DNA of 21,775 nt from a virus. The stretch spans positions 1-21,775 of the IMG/VR virus record IMGVR_UViG_3300046754_000130. One strand, 5' to 3'. Shown in pieces: positions 13,294 to 20,650 of this stretch. Position numbers and translations under genes: made by a program. Below the pieces are notes generated by a model that worked only from the letters and a program-made list of their open reading frames with translations, made no database searches and was not told the DNA's origin. Every line of letters starts with the position of its first letter. Positions within the stretch are counted from its first letter, which is position 1.

Positions 13294-13502
13294 TGGACTA
13301 CATAAGTCTAAGCGTAGCTTTCATACTGTTTGGTGCTGTAGGTATTTACTTTACACACAAGCAAGCATATGAAAAAGGAATTACCGATGCTGTGTTGATG
13401 CACAGGACTGGTCGATTAAAATATAGAGACTATCTAGATGACAACGGTGAACGTATGGTGGACATAGAGATAGAACCAATTGATGAAGGAGATGACAAGT
13501 GA
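13293..13502 (+). CDS. Small protein with N-terminal membrane helix (69 aa)
   Basis: The GTG at 13293 overlaps the upstream TAG and has GAGGAG upstream. Residues about 3-20 (YISLSVAFILFGAVGIYF) form one membrane helix, followed by a soluble charged region (HKQAYEKGITDAVLMHRTGR) and an acidic end. It resembles a small N-anchored accessory protein; a role in lysis or with the reductase cannot be shown. Its stop overlaps the GTG of the ribonucleotide reductase gene (GTGA). Confidence 0.75.
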   Translation: MDYISLSVAFILFGAVGIYFTHKQAYEKGITDAVLMHRTGRLKYRDYLDDNGERMVDIEIEPIDEGDDK

Positions 13503-15460
13503 ATACACTACCAAATGATTACCAAAACTTTATAGCACTAAGCAGATATGCAAGGTGGCTGCCTGAAAATAATAGGCGAGAGACGTGGAAAGAAACTGTA
13601 GCTAGGTACTTTGACTTTATGGAAGAGCACCTAAAAGAAAATACTGAGGGCGAGCTAACCCCTAAGACTAGGAAACTTCTTGAAGAAGCTGTGCTTAACC
13701 TAGATGTTATGCCTAGTATGAGAGCACTGATGACTGCTGGTAAGGCATTGAAAGATAACAACATAGCTGGATACAACTGTGCTTATCTTAGTGTTGACCA
13801 CCCTAAAGCATTTGATGAATGCTTGTATGTGCTTATGCACGGTACTGGTGTAGGGTTTAGCGTAGAGAGACAGCATACCAACAAGTTACCAGAAGTACCA
13901 GAAGAAATGATTGATGTTGATGACATTGTAGTAGTGCAAGACAGCAAGGAAGGATGGCAGTCTGCATTCAGAAAACTAATTAACTATTTGTATAACGGTG
14001 AGATGCCTAAGTGGGACTTCTCTAGGGTAAGACCTAAAGGTGCCAGGCTATCTACGTTTGGTGGCAGAGCTAGTGGACCAGAGCCACTACTAGATTTATT
14101 TAACTTTGCTACTAATCTATTTAAAGATGCAGTAGGTCGTAAGCTAACCAGCTATGAGTGCCATCGTATGATGTGTAAGATAGCAGAGGTAGTTGTAGTG
14201 GGTGGTGTTAGACGTAGTGCCCTGATCTCACTATCTAATCTAACTGATGAGCGTATGCGTAATGCTAAGTCTGGTCAGTGGTGGTCTGATACACCAGAGA
14301 TGGCACTAAGTAACAACAGTGTGTGCTACACAGAGAAGCCAGACATAGGAATCTTTATGAAAGAATGGCTGTCGCTGTATGAGTCTAAGTCTGGTGAGCG
14401 TGGTATCTTTAATAGAGAAGCAGCCAAGAAACAAGTAGCCTCTATTGGTAGACGTGATGTTGAGCACGACTTTGGATGCAATCCTTGTAGTGAAATCATC
14501 CTAAGAGATGGACAGTTCTGTAATCTAACTGAGGTAGTGGTGAGAGCAGAGGACAAACAAGAGGACATTTTAAGAAAGGTAAGGCTAGCTACCATACTAG
14601 GTACGTTCCAAGCGTCACTGACAAATATCAAACGATTAAGGCCTAAATGGATACACAATACAGAAGAAGAATCTCTCTTGGGAGTCTCATTAACTGGTAT
14701 AATGGACAACTCTTTTATTAATGGAAGTGCAAGCAGAGGACACCACGGTAAAAAGTCTTTGCCTGACTTCTTGATTGAACTCAAAAAGCAGACAGTAATT
14801 ACTAACAAGAAATGGTCTGCTGCATTAGGCATTAACCAGGCTACTGCAACCACAGCAATTAAACCTAGTGGTACAGTCAGCCAGTTAGTTGACAGTGCTA
14901 GTGGCATACACACTAGACACAACGACTATTACTTTAGAAGAGTAAGAGCAGATGCCAAAGACCCAATAGCACAACTTATGGAAGATCAGGGCATCCCTTG
15001 TGAGGCTGATGTTATGAAACCTAATAGTGTTAAGGTCTTTACATTCCCTATGAAAGCACCCAAAGGTGCAGTAACTAGGAACGAGAGAAGTGCTATCGAA
15101 CAGCTAGAACTGTGGCTTACATATCAAAGGTACTATTGTGAGCACAAGCCTAGTGTAACCATTAGTGTTAGAGAACACGAGTGGATGGAAGTAGGTGCGT
15201 GGGTGTATAAACATTTCGATGAGGTCAGTGGTGTTAGTTTCCTACCACACTCAGACCACACATACCAACAAGCACCTTATGAAGATTGTACTAAAGAGCA
15301 GTACACAGAGCTGGCTAAGAAAATGCCAAGGTCTGTAGACTGGGACTTGATTAGTAAGTATGAATTAACAGACTCAACAGTGGGTACTAAGACACTAGCC
15401 TGTACTGGTAGTGTATGTGAATTAGTAGACTTAGTTGAGGAAGAGAGAGATGTAGAATGA
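13499..15460 (+). CDS. nrdJ: Adenosylcobalamin-dependent (class II) ribonucleotide reductase, monomeric
   Basis: It reduces ribonucleoside triphosphates to deoxynucleotides for phage DNA synthesis and needs vitamin B12 as radical source. The 653-aa single chain fits the monomeric Lactobacillus leichmannii type. Visible sites are GYNCAYLS (C94), RPKGARLSTFGGRASGPEP (178-196), VGGVRRSALISLSN, NPCSEIIL (N328, thiyl C330, E332), GQFCNLTEV (C341, partner of C94) and AIKPSGTVSQLVDSASGIH (residues 457-475 approximately). The C-terminal CTGSVC (C635, C640) is the shuttle cysteine pair. The spacing C330-C341 equals C408-C419 of the Lactobacillus enzyme. The start is GTG 13499. Motif sites lie at 14221-14227 and 14984-14990. 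No thioredoxin is seen in this window. Confidence 0.95.
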   Translation: MNTLPNDYQNFIALSRYARWLPENNRRETWKETVARYFDFMEEHLKENTEGELTPKTRKLLEEAVLNLDVMPSMRALMTAGKALKDNNIAGYNCAYLSVDHPKAFDECLYVLMHGTGVGFSVERQHTNKLPEVPEEMIDVDDIVVVQDSKEGWQSAFRKLINYLYNGEMPKWDFSRVRPKGARLSTFGGRASGPEPLLDLFNFATNLFKDAVGRKLTSYECHRMMCKIAEVVVVGGVRRSALISLSNLTDERMRNAKSGQWWSDTPEMALSNNSVCYTEKPDIGIFMKEWLSLYESKSGERGIFNREAAKKQVASIGRRDVEHDFGCNPCSEIILRDGQFCNLTEVVVRAEDKQEDILRKVRLATILGTFQASLTNIKRLRPKWIHNTEEESLLGVSLTGIMDNSFINGSASRGHHGKKSLPDFLIELKKQTVITNKKWSAALGINQATATTAIKPSGTVSQLVDSASGIHTRHNDYYFRRVRADAKDPIAQLMEDQGIPCEADVMKPNSVKVFTFPMKAPKGAVTRNERSAIEQLELWLTYQRYYCEHKPSVTISVREHEWMEVGAWVYKHFDEVSGVSFLPHSDHTYQQAPYEDCTKEQYTELAKKMPRSVDWDLISKYELTDSTVGTKTLACTGSVCELVDLVEEERDVE

Positions 15461-15525
15461 TAGAAGGAATACTACTAATCATAGCTTTACAATTAATCGT
15501 ATTGAAAATAGCGGGGGAAATATGA
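15457..15525 (+). CDS. Tiny hydrophobic peptide (22 aa)
   Basis: ATG 15457 overlaps the reductase stop (ATGA), and the frame ends at TGA 15523-15525, which overlaps the next ATG. The product starts MIEGILLIIALQLIVLKIAG and is almost entirely one membrane helix. The double overlap argues for real translation, but a chance frame of this size is also possible. It would be one of three consecutive membrane peptides. Confidence 0.42.
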   Translation: MIEGILLIIALQLIVLKIAGEI

Positions 15526-15644
15526 AAGAAAAAATAGATATGCTTTTGCAATATGTTTTTATAGTTGCAACAATAGTTTCTACGAGTTGTCTAATCTATG
15601 TAGTTATGTGGCTAGATGCTCTTAGGAAAGGGTGGCTTGTATAG
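15522..15644 (+). CDS. Single-span membrane peptide (40 aa)
   Basis: A short gene from ATG 15522, with GGGGGAAAT just upstream, to TAG 15642-15644. It reads MKEKIDMLLQYVFIVATIVS and continues to WLDALRKGWLV: a charged start, one hydrophobic helix (about residues 8-30) and a basic end. It is followed 26 nt later by a two-helix membrane protein. Single-helix peptides beside a holin-like gene can be lysis accessories, but the evidence here is only topology and position. Confidence 0.6.
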   Translation: MKEKIDMLLQYVFIVATIVSTSCLIYVVMWLDALRKGWLV

Positions 15645-15670
15645 CCAATTAAAATAATAAAGGAGTTAAT

Positions 15671-15913
15671 ATGTTAGAGAAAATAAAGAACGGTGCTGAT
15701 GGTGCAATAGATGTTGGCATCAAGTTAATCAGCCTATCAATTATATTGCAAGTTATCTTTGGACCAAAGGTAGCCTTCCTAACTGGAGATGTAATTGGTT
15801 CTATACTAGGTATAGTATGGACTTTAGGAAACGGTGGACTAGCAGGCATCATCGCTGCTGTTATTATCTGGAGGCTACTTGACAAAGACATAGTCAATGA
15901 GCTCAAGGACTAA
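15671..15913 (+). CDS. Small membrane protein, possible holin (80 aa)
   Basis: The ATG at 15671 has AAAGGAG upstream. The protein has two predicted membrane segments (about residues 17-38 and 42-68: GIKLISLSIILQVIFGPKVA and a Gly/Ile-rich stretch) and a charged C-terminal end (RLLDKDIVNELKD). Length, two helices and a charged tail are typical of class II holins, which form holes in the inner membrane at the end of infection. No endolysin or spanin gene is visible in the window, so the assignment is weak; another small membrane role is possible. Confidence 0.6.
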   Translation: MLEKIKNGADGAIDVGIKLISLSIILQVIFGPKVAFLTGDVIGSILGIVWTLGNGGLAGIIAAVIIWRLLDKDIVNELKD

Positions 15914-16031
15914 GCCTAAAAACTCTGGCGGTCTTGTTCAAATGGACAGGACTGCTAGACTCTACCAAGAACTCAAGAAAAAGAAAACAACCAAGCCGAG
16001 GGAACTATGGAAAAGGGACTGGACAAAATAA
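15897..16031 (+). CDS. Tiny basic peptide (44 aa)
   Basis: A frame from ATG 15897 to TAA 16029-16031 overlaps the end of the 80-aa membrane gene and the start of the DUF3310 gene. The product starts MSSRTKPKNSGGLVQMDRTA and has the basic stretch ELKKKKTTKPRELWKRDWTK. It fills a 93-nt gap that other genes leave empty. The ribosome binding site is poor. It is a plausible small nucleic-acid-binding or structural peptide, moderately likely to be real. Confidence 0.48.
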   Translation: MSSRTKPKNSGGLVQMDRTARLYQELKKKKTTKPRELWKRDWTK

Positions 16032-16240
16032 ACCCTTCACATTATCAGAAGGGAAAGATAGAAGTAATAGATTTTATATTAGACCAAAAGATGAGCTACC
16101 TAACTGCAAGTGCGTGTAAGTATTTGTGTCGCTGGGAGCACAAACATCTTGGTGAAGGTAGACTAGATGACCTAAGAAAGGCACGCTGGTTTATTGAGAA
16201 ACAAATAGAAGAGATACTCAAAGAAGAGGACATCAAATGA
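16007..16240 (+). CDS. DUF3310 family protein (77 aa)
   Basis: The N-terminal INPSHYQKGKIEVIDFI and the following DQKMSYLTASACKYLCRW, then a helical end (RLDDLRKARWFIEKQIEEIL), match the DUF3310 family found in many phages, often described as SaV-like. Its biochemical role is unknown; the position among nucleotide and recombination genes is typical. The ATG at 16007 has GAGGGA upstream. The TGA stop overlaps the ATG of the RusA gene, so the two are coupled. Confidence 0.88.
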   Translation: MEKGLDKINPSHYQKGKIEVIDFILDQKMSYLTASACKYLCRWEHKHLGEGRLDDLRKARWFIEKQIEEILKEEDIK

Positions 16241-16635
16241 TAAGCAAGGGTATCTTGCCTATGCCTACATATTCTAAGGGCAGAGGAGACAAGAAGAAAA
16301 CAAACTTGCTTAGTCTTAATGTCTTCATACACTTACATCCTTTTGCCAAAGGCAAGTGCAAGGATGATTACTATGAAGTAGTCAAAGAGTTTGTAAAGAC
16401 CCTGCCTAAGTACAAGAAGATAACACCTTCATACACACTGTACTTCAAGAACAAAAGAAAAAAAGATTTAGACAACTACACGTTTCCTATGCACAAGTTT
16501 CTTATGGATGCATTAGTTAAAGGTGGAGTAATAAAAGATGATGATTATGATTATGTTGGTGAAATCAATACTAAGTTTGGTGGCATAGAAGATGACAACT
16601 ATGTTGTTGTTGAGATAAAAGGAGAAGAACTATGA
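16237..16635 (+). CDS. rusA: RusA-like Holliday junction resolvase
   Basis: A 132-aa protein whose central part reads KNKRKKDLDNYTFPMHKFLM and then DALVKGGVIKDDDYDYVGEI. The DLDN motif (D77, D79), D91 and the DDD cluster (101-103) correspond to the RusA catalytic aspartates that cut four-way junctions in a dimer. It would resolve recombination or packaging intermediates, a job done by endonuclease I in T7. The start ATG 16237 overlaps the upstream stop, and its own end overlaps the next start by 4 nt (ATGA). Confidence 0.88.
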   Translation: MISKGILPMPTYSKGRGDKKKTNLLSLNVFIHLHPFAKGKCKDDYYEVVKEFVKTLPKYKKITPSYTLYFKNKRKKDLDNYTFPMHKFLMDALVKGGVIKDDDYDYVGEINTKFGGIEDDNYVVVEIKGEEL

Positions 16636-17015
16636 CTCAAGAAGAATTGCAGTGGATAGCTGTTGATAAGCTAGGCACATCAATTACAGCAACTACAGAT
16701 GAGTTCTGTACATTTGATGGGTATAGTGATGAGTATGTAATTGAGTTTAAGTGCAGAAGAAAGCACTACGACACACAACTAATAGAACACAAGAAATATA
16801 AAGCCAACCTAGATCAGGCTGACGAAAGCGGAAAGGAATTTTTATACATAATATCTACACCAGAGGGTGAGTATGTATTTAATATAAGCAAGCTAAGAGA
16901 AAAAGATTATGACTTTGGCTGGGAAGATAGACGTATGCCATCAAAGACTGACTTCGGTGGACAGCAATACATAAACAAAAGAGTAGGGTATATAAATGTA
17001 AGTCTAACTAGCTAG
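16632..17015 (+). CDS. Putative PD-(D/E)XK nuclease (127 aa)
   Basis: The protein begins MTQEELQWIAVDKLGTSITA. It has an acidic residue at D29 (FDGYSDEYV) followed by VIEFKCRRKHYDT with E38-x-K40, the spacing of a minimal PD-(D/E)XK nuclease core. The rest (EFLYIISTPEGEYVFNISKL) is compatible with the beta sheet of that fold. It ends the plus-strand operon and overlaps the RusA gene by 4 nt. It could be a second junction- or end-processing nuclease. The assignment rests on a short motif and context, so I am only moderately sure. A GATCAGG site lies at 16812-16818. Confidence 0.6.
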   Translation: MTQEELQWIAVDKLGTSITATTDEFCTFDGYSDEYVIEFKCRRKHYDTQLIEHKKYKANLDQADESGKEFLYIISTPEGEYVFNISKLREKDYDFGWEDRRMPSKTDFGGQQYINKRVGYINVSLTS

Positions 17016-17363
17016 TTGGTCCAAGAAAGATTTTCTGCTGAAGTCTTTACTCATTTCAAACGCTCTTCTATTTTTTTCTATCTCTTCATCTAGCTTGGCT
17101 CTTCTTTCAGAAGCAGATATTACACCAGCTTTTTGTTGCTCTCTAAGTCTTCTAAGCATTTTTTCTGTAACTGCATCACCTTTTCTTGTAGCAATTGAAT
17201 CACCATATGCAATTGGCATATTCCTAACTTGAGATTCTTGTTTAGAAAATTGCCTAGATATGAGTTGATTTATTTTCATATCTAATGCTGGGTCATTAGC
17301 AACCTCTTTTACTTTTTCATTAAATTCATTGTATCCAGGTACTATGTTAGTTCCACAAGCCAT
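17004..17363 (-). CDS. Hypothetical helical protein (119 aa), end of the right virion operon
   Basis: It starts at ATG 17363, overlapping the stop of the 1095-aa gene (TAATG), and its TAG lies within the end of the convergent plus-strand gene. The protein has a short start (MACGTNIVPGYNEF) and a long charged helical part (LRRLREQQKAGVISASERRA) likely to form a coiled coil. No domain is recognised. Small helical proteins beside a large internal virion protein are often structural, and this one may be too, but only the neighbourhood suggests it. Confidence 0.78.
   Translation of the reverse strand: MACGTNIVPGYNEFNEKVKEVANDPALDMKINQLISRQFSKQESQVRNMPIAYGDSIATRKGDAVTEKMLRRLREQQKAGVISASERRAKLDEEIEKNRRAFEMSKDFSRKSFLDQLAS
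17006..17017. repeat. 12-bp perfect palindrome shared by two converging stop codons
   Basis: AACTAGCTAGTT lies where the plus-strand nuclease gene (TAG 17013-17015) and the minus-strand 119-aa gene (TAG at 17006-17004) end tail to tail with a 12-nt overlap. It could form a weak hairpin on either transcript, but no T-tract follows, so it is not a convincing terminator. Confidence 0.5.
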
Positions 17364-20300
17364 TAGTCATCCACTCCAAATAAATTCTGTGCTGGTTTAA
17401 ATCCTACACCAGCAGCACCAAGAGAACCATCAAGGCTCTTAGCAAACCAATCTCCTAGATTGCCAAATACACTGACATCTTCTAAGCCATCTTCATCAGC
17501 AGTCCACACTGGTGTTATTACATCAGCGTATAGAGTATCGATTGCACCTATAGCAGTACCACCTAATGAAGTCACAGCACCATCAGCAAATCTACCAGCA
17601 CCAAGTATCATACCTGGAGCACCAGTAAGTCCCATCCTATCTAAAGTCTCTTTAAATGACGGGTCTTCAAAGTCTTGTCCTTTGATTGCATCCTTAAGCA
17701 TCTCACCTGTGTATACAGCAGCGTAACCAAATGCAATAGCACCTATCACACCAACAGCAGCTCCATAGTCTGGAGTACACTGCTTTGGGTTCAGCTTTCT
17801 AAGTAGTCTCTTGACTACTGTATTACCAAACACAACTGGGAATGTCTTGAGCTGTGCAATGATAGCCATCCTAGGGTCTGACATCCATAATGGTTTGTTA
17901 CTAGCTCTCGGGTGTACCACAACATCATCAACTACCTTCTGCATCCAAGGTATAAGTAAGTCTCTTACAGTAACATCAAGCTCTCTTACATCTTCCTTTT
18001 TCTTTTTCTTCTTGTTAGCTGGTGATACTTGTCTTGTTTCTCTCTTGACTACTGTATCTAGAACGTCATCTCTTGTTATGTCTATCTTAACTTTTCCATC
18101 AGCACCTCTAAATGCATTAGCGATCAGGCTGAAATCTTGTCTAGTCAATCCATTTTCTTTTAGTTCGTTGTCAAGTCTACGCTGGTCTATGTCTTTTAAA
18201 TCTCCAGCTATGATGCTGTTAGCCTTGTGGTTTAAGTTAGCCATCCACGCTTGTGCAGCCCAGTTCCTATTGAAGTTAGTAAACTGCGTAAGCATACCAC
18301 CCAGTGGTGTTCTAAAGTAAATGCTAAGTACCTTGTTGGTATCTGTTGCAAATATTTGGTCTAGCCTTTCATTAACCCTTGGGTCTAGGTTAAATCCTAA
18401 TGTAGCCATAGCTGTTGCACTTTCACCAGGCTCTATGTATTTACCAGACATACCCTTTCTTGTACCATCTATTGCATACTTAAATGCTTTAGGTAGTGTA
18501 GCTAGCATATTACCAAAGCCAGCTCTCTCACCTATCCAAGCAAGCTCTGATAGTGACGATAGTGTTGCTAAACCTAAGTGAGTTATAGCACCTACAGTAG
18601 TAGCAACTTTAGACGCGGCCAAAGCATTCGGGTTTGCATCCTTCTTGTATATGTTATGTGATGCATCATACAAGTCGTAGGCTCTGTCTACTTCTTGTTG
18701 TGTAATCTCTCCAGCTCTTTGCAATTTGCCCAGCTCTGATTTTAATTTAGACGCATCCTTACCAAAGATGTTAGCTGATGCAACACGAGTTGCTGCATTC
18801 TGTAAGTAGTTAGTAAGAACCTTCTCTATGTTCTGCTCTCTAAAGTTAAGCCCTTCTTTGTCTGCTAGTGAATCTAAGTTTGACCAGGCCTCACTTCTGG
18901 ACTGCTCAAAAGACCTCTTTGTTTGTCCTTCAAATGCTGGGTCATCTGGTCTGTCTATCCTAACTGATGGGTCATAGCCATTAACAATACCATCAGCAAT
19001 CTCAGCAGCTTCTTTTGTACTAATCTCTTTTACCTTGCCACCTTTACTGGCAACTGCTTGCTTACTGGATTCAACTAAGAGTCTAATGAAATCATCTTTG
19101 TTGGCCTTAACTGCCTCTTTGCTAATTGGGTTAGTCAAGTAATCTTCTACTGCTTGTGACTCAGCTAACAAACCGTTGTCTACCATATCTCTTCTTACAA
19201 GCTCTATGGTTTCTTTGATAGTTTTTATGTCACTCTCTAGCTGTGCTGTGTTGCCTTGAAATTCTTTAGGCAAGTTTGCCTTTGGTCTCTTTGGGTCTAT
19301 TCTATGCAACAAGTATGCACTCATCTCTGGACTAATGTCCTTGCCTATCTGACCAATAAACATCTTCTTGTCTGAGTATCTATTAACAATGTTGATTACA
19401 TTCTTAAGATACTGACCACTCTTTCTTTCTTTCAAGTTAAAGAAGTTATCTCTTACACCTTGCTCACCAGTTCCAGTCTCTGTTGCTTGGAACATTTGTA
19501 GTATTCTATTAGCACCTTGATATGCAGCACCAGATTGAGCTCTATTTCTTAGCTTAAGCAGTGGGTCTGTTCCTTTAAATGCTATAGCACTTGTTAGTTG
19601 TTGTGCTGACTCTTTAACATCAACACCAGTAAGACTTTTAAGTGCCTTGTTTCCTTTGTCTGCAAGTAACTTAAACTCTGACTCATAGCCCTTGCCTTCT
19701 GGTAGTTTAATTTGTCCCTTGACTGCATCTAAAGTGTCTGGTGCATTAGCTAGCAAGTCTCTGTTGTAATTTTTAACCAACCTTCTTGCAGTAGATAAGT
19801 CTCTGTTTTGCTCTCTGCCCACACCAACTGCTGCTGGAGTAGACGCGGCACCAGCTATAGGACCAGCAATAACAGCTTCTTCCATCAGCTCTTGCAGTCC
19901 TTCAGATGTTTGTAATTTTCCAGGGTCTTGGCTTGTTGCTATCTGCAGGCCTTTTTGCCCAGCCTCAGTAGCCATCTCTGTGCCTACAATACCAGCACCA
20001 AACTTACCACCTTTGTATATTTGTTTAGCTAGCTTGTCTCTATTTGTATTGACAAGTTTAACTAAAGAATCTTTTGTTGCATTAACACCACCATTACCAA
20101 GAGCTTTAGTTAGCAACTTAGATGTTTCAGTTGCACCTCTCCTTGGTGCGATCAGGTCTAGATAAGTTACACCCATACCTACAGTTGCAGCCCAGCTTTT
20201 CTCTGTTGGTGTCAGCTCTCTGCCAGCAGCAGCCTCGTGCTCTGCAAGTGTGTCTGCAAAGTTCATATTGTATGTAGTGGCCGCAGTGCCCCAGTTAATA

Positions 20301-20650
20301 GCAGTACCTAGTAGTTTGGTTACTGGTGTTGGTATTGCTTTCATAGTATTACCAATAGCAAACCCAAGCATAGGGGCTATGGTATTCATAGAGTTTAGTG
20401 CAGCTTTTTCTTTCCACCATTCAACTGGCCTCTCAGACTCAAGTAATCTACCAGGATATTTAGATTCAAATCCACCTAGCTTTCTTTCTTGCTCGGAAGC
20501 AAACGCATCAATAGATGGTGTATCTATACCTAATATATCACCAAATGCTGAAGCACCTTCCCCTTGCATCTGTAGATACTGGGGCATAGATGCCTGCATA
20601 GCACTAAGTCTTCTTAGTCTCTCCTCTTCTATCTCTTGTGTTATTGCCAT
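17363..20650 (-). CDS. Large probable internal virion protein (1095 aa)
   Basis: It starts at ATG 20650, 1 nt after the upstream gene's stop. It is long, largely helical and rich in Ala and charged residues. It has hydrophobic stretches about residues 93-130 (LGFAIGNTMKAIPTPVTKLL) and near the C terminus (GVIGAIAFGYAAVYTGEML, then a Gly-rich segment). A Lys run (NKKKKKKEDVRELD) lies in the second half. Size, composition and place among leftward genes of unknown function fit internal core proteins of podoviruses (T7 gp15/gp16-like), which leave the head during infection and cross the envelope. No lysozyme or protease motif is seen. GATCAGG sites at 18122-18128 and 20150-20156 read Leu-Ile on the coding strand. 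Confidence 0.68.
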   Translation of the reverse strand: MAITQEIEEERLRRLSAMQASMPQYLQMQGEGASAFGDILGIDTPSIDAFASEQERKLGGFESKYPGRLLESERPVEWWKEKAALNSMNTIAPMLGFAIGNTMKAIPTPVTKLLGTAINWGTAATTYNMNFADTLAEHEAAAGRELTPTEKSWAATVGMGVTYLDLIAPRRGATETSKLLTKALGNGGVNATKDSLVKLVNTNRDKLAKQIYKGGKFGAGIVGTEMATEAGQKGLQIATSQDPGKLQTSEGLQELMEEAVIAGPIAGAASTPAAVGVGREQNRDLSTARRLVKNYNRDLLANAPDTLDAVKGQIKLPEGKGYESEFKLLADKGNKALKSLTGVDVKESAQQLTSAIAFKGTDPLLKLRNRAQSGAAYQGANRILQMFQATETGTGEQGVRDNFFNLKERKSGQYLKNVINIVNRYSDKKMFIGQIGKDISPEMSAYLLHRIDPKRPKANLPKEFQGNTAQLESDIKTIKETIELVRRDMVDNGLLAESQAVEDYLTNPISKEAVKANKDDFIRLLVESSKQAVASKGGKVKEISTKEAAEIADGIVNGYDPSVRIDRPDDPAFEGQTKRSFEQSRSEAWSNLDSLADKEGLNFREQNIEKVLTNYLQNAATRVASANIFGKDASKLKSELGKLQRAGEITQQEVDRAYDLYDASHNIYKKDANPNALAASKVATTVGAITHLGLATLSSLSELAWIGERAGFGNMLATLPKAFKYAIDGTRKGMSGKYIEPGESATAMATLGFNLDPRVNERLDQIFATDTNKVLSIYFRTPLGGMLTQFTNFNRNWAAQAWMANLNHKANSIIAGDLKDIDQRRLDNELKENGLTRQDFSLIANAFRGADGKVKIDITRDDVLDTVVKRETRQVSPANKKKKKKEDVRELDVTVRDLLIPWMQKVVDDVVVHPRASNKPLWMSDPRMAIIAQLKTFPVVFGNTVVKRLLRKLNPKQCTPDYGAAVGVIGAIAFGYAAVYTGEMLKDAIKGQDFEDPSFKETLDRMGLTGAPGMILGAGRFADGAVTSLGGTAIGAIDTLYADVITPVWTADEDGLEDVSVFGNLGDWFAKSLDGSLGAAGVGFKPAQNLFGVDD

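Larger units (their letters stand above)
47..20156. repeat. Dispersed 7-mer CCTGATC: 19 copies holding every GATC in the window
   Basis: Plus-strand CCTGATC starts at 47, 654, 3629, 4294, 7679, 9137, 10703, 12598 and 14221. GATCAGG starts at 4817, 5433, 6939, 8180, 9952, 11960, 14984, 16812, 18122 and 20150. I scanned each line for GATC and found none outside this 7-mer. Flanking bases vary on both sides, so the core is just seven bases. The sites occur in genes of both strands and, in two cases, between genes (3629, 4294). They fall in different reading frames and encode Leu-Ile, Ile-Arg, Asp-Gln, Pro-Asp or Arg-Ser-Gly, so protein sequence does not explain them. The shortest gap between sites is 501 bp. 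Confidence 0.88.

Noticed and set aside
14326-14922. 198-codon minus-strand open frame
   Set aside because: It lies entirely opposite the conserved reductase gene, has no ribosome binding site and has a Leu/Ser-rich composition typical of antisense frames.
17811-18320. 169-codon plus-strand open frame opposite the large virion gene
   Set aside because: Its Ser/Thr/Leu-rich product with a Phe run mirrors the Lys run of the sense gene, and it has no ribosome binding site.
47-20156. Strand-biased orientation of CCTGATC, as in T7 avoidance of type III restriction
   Set aside because: The copies split nine to ten between orientations and show no link to gene direction, so a simple head-to-head avoidance model does not fit.
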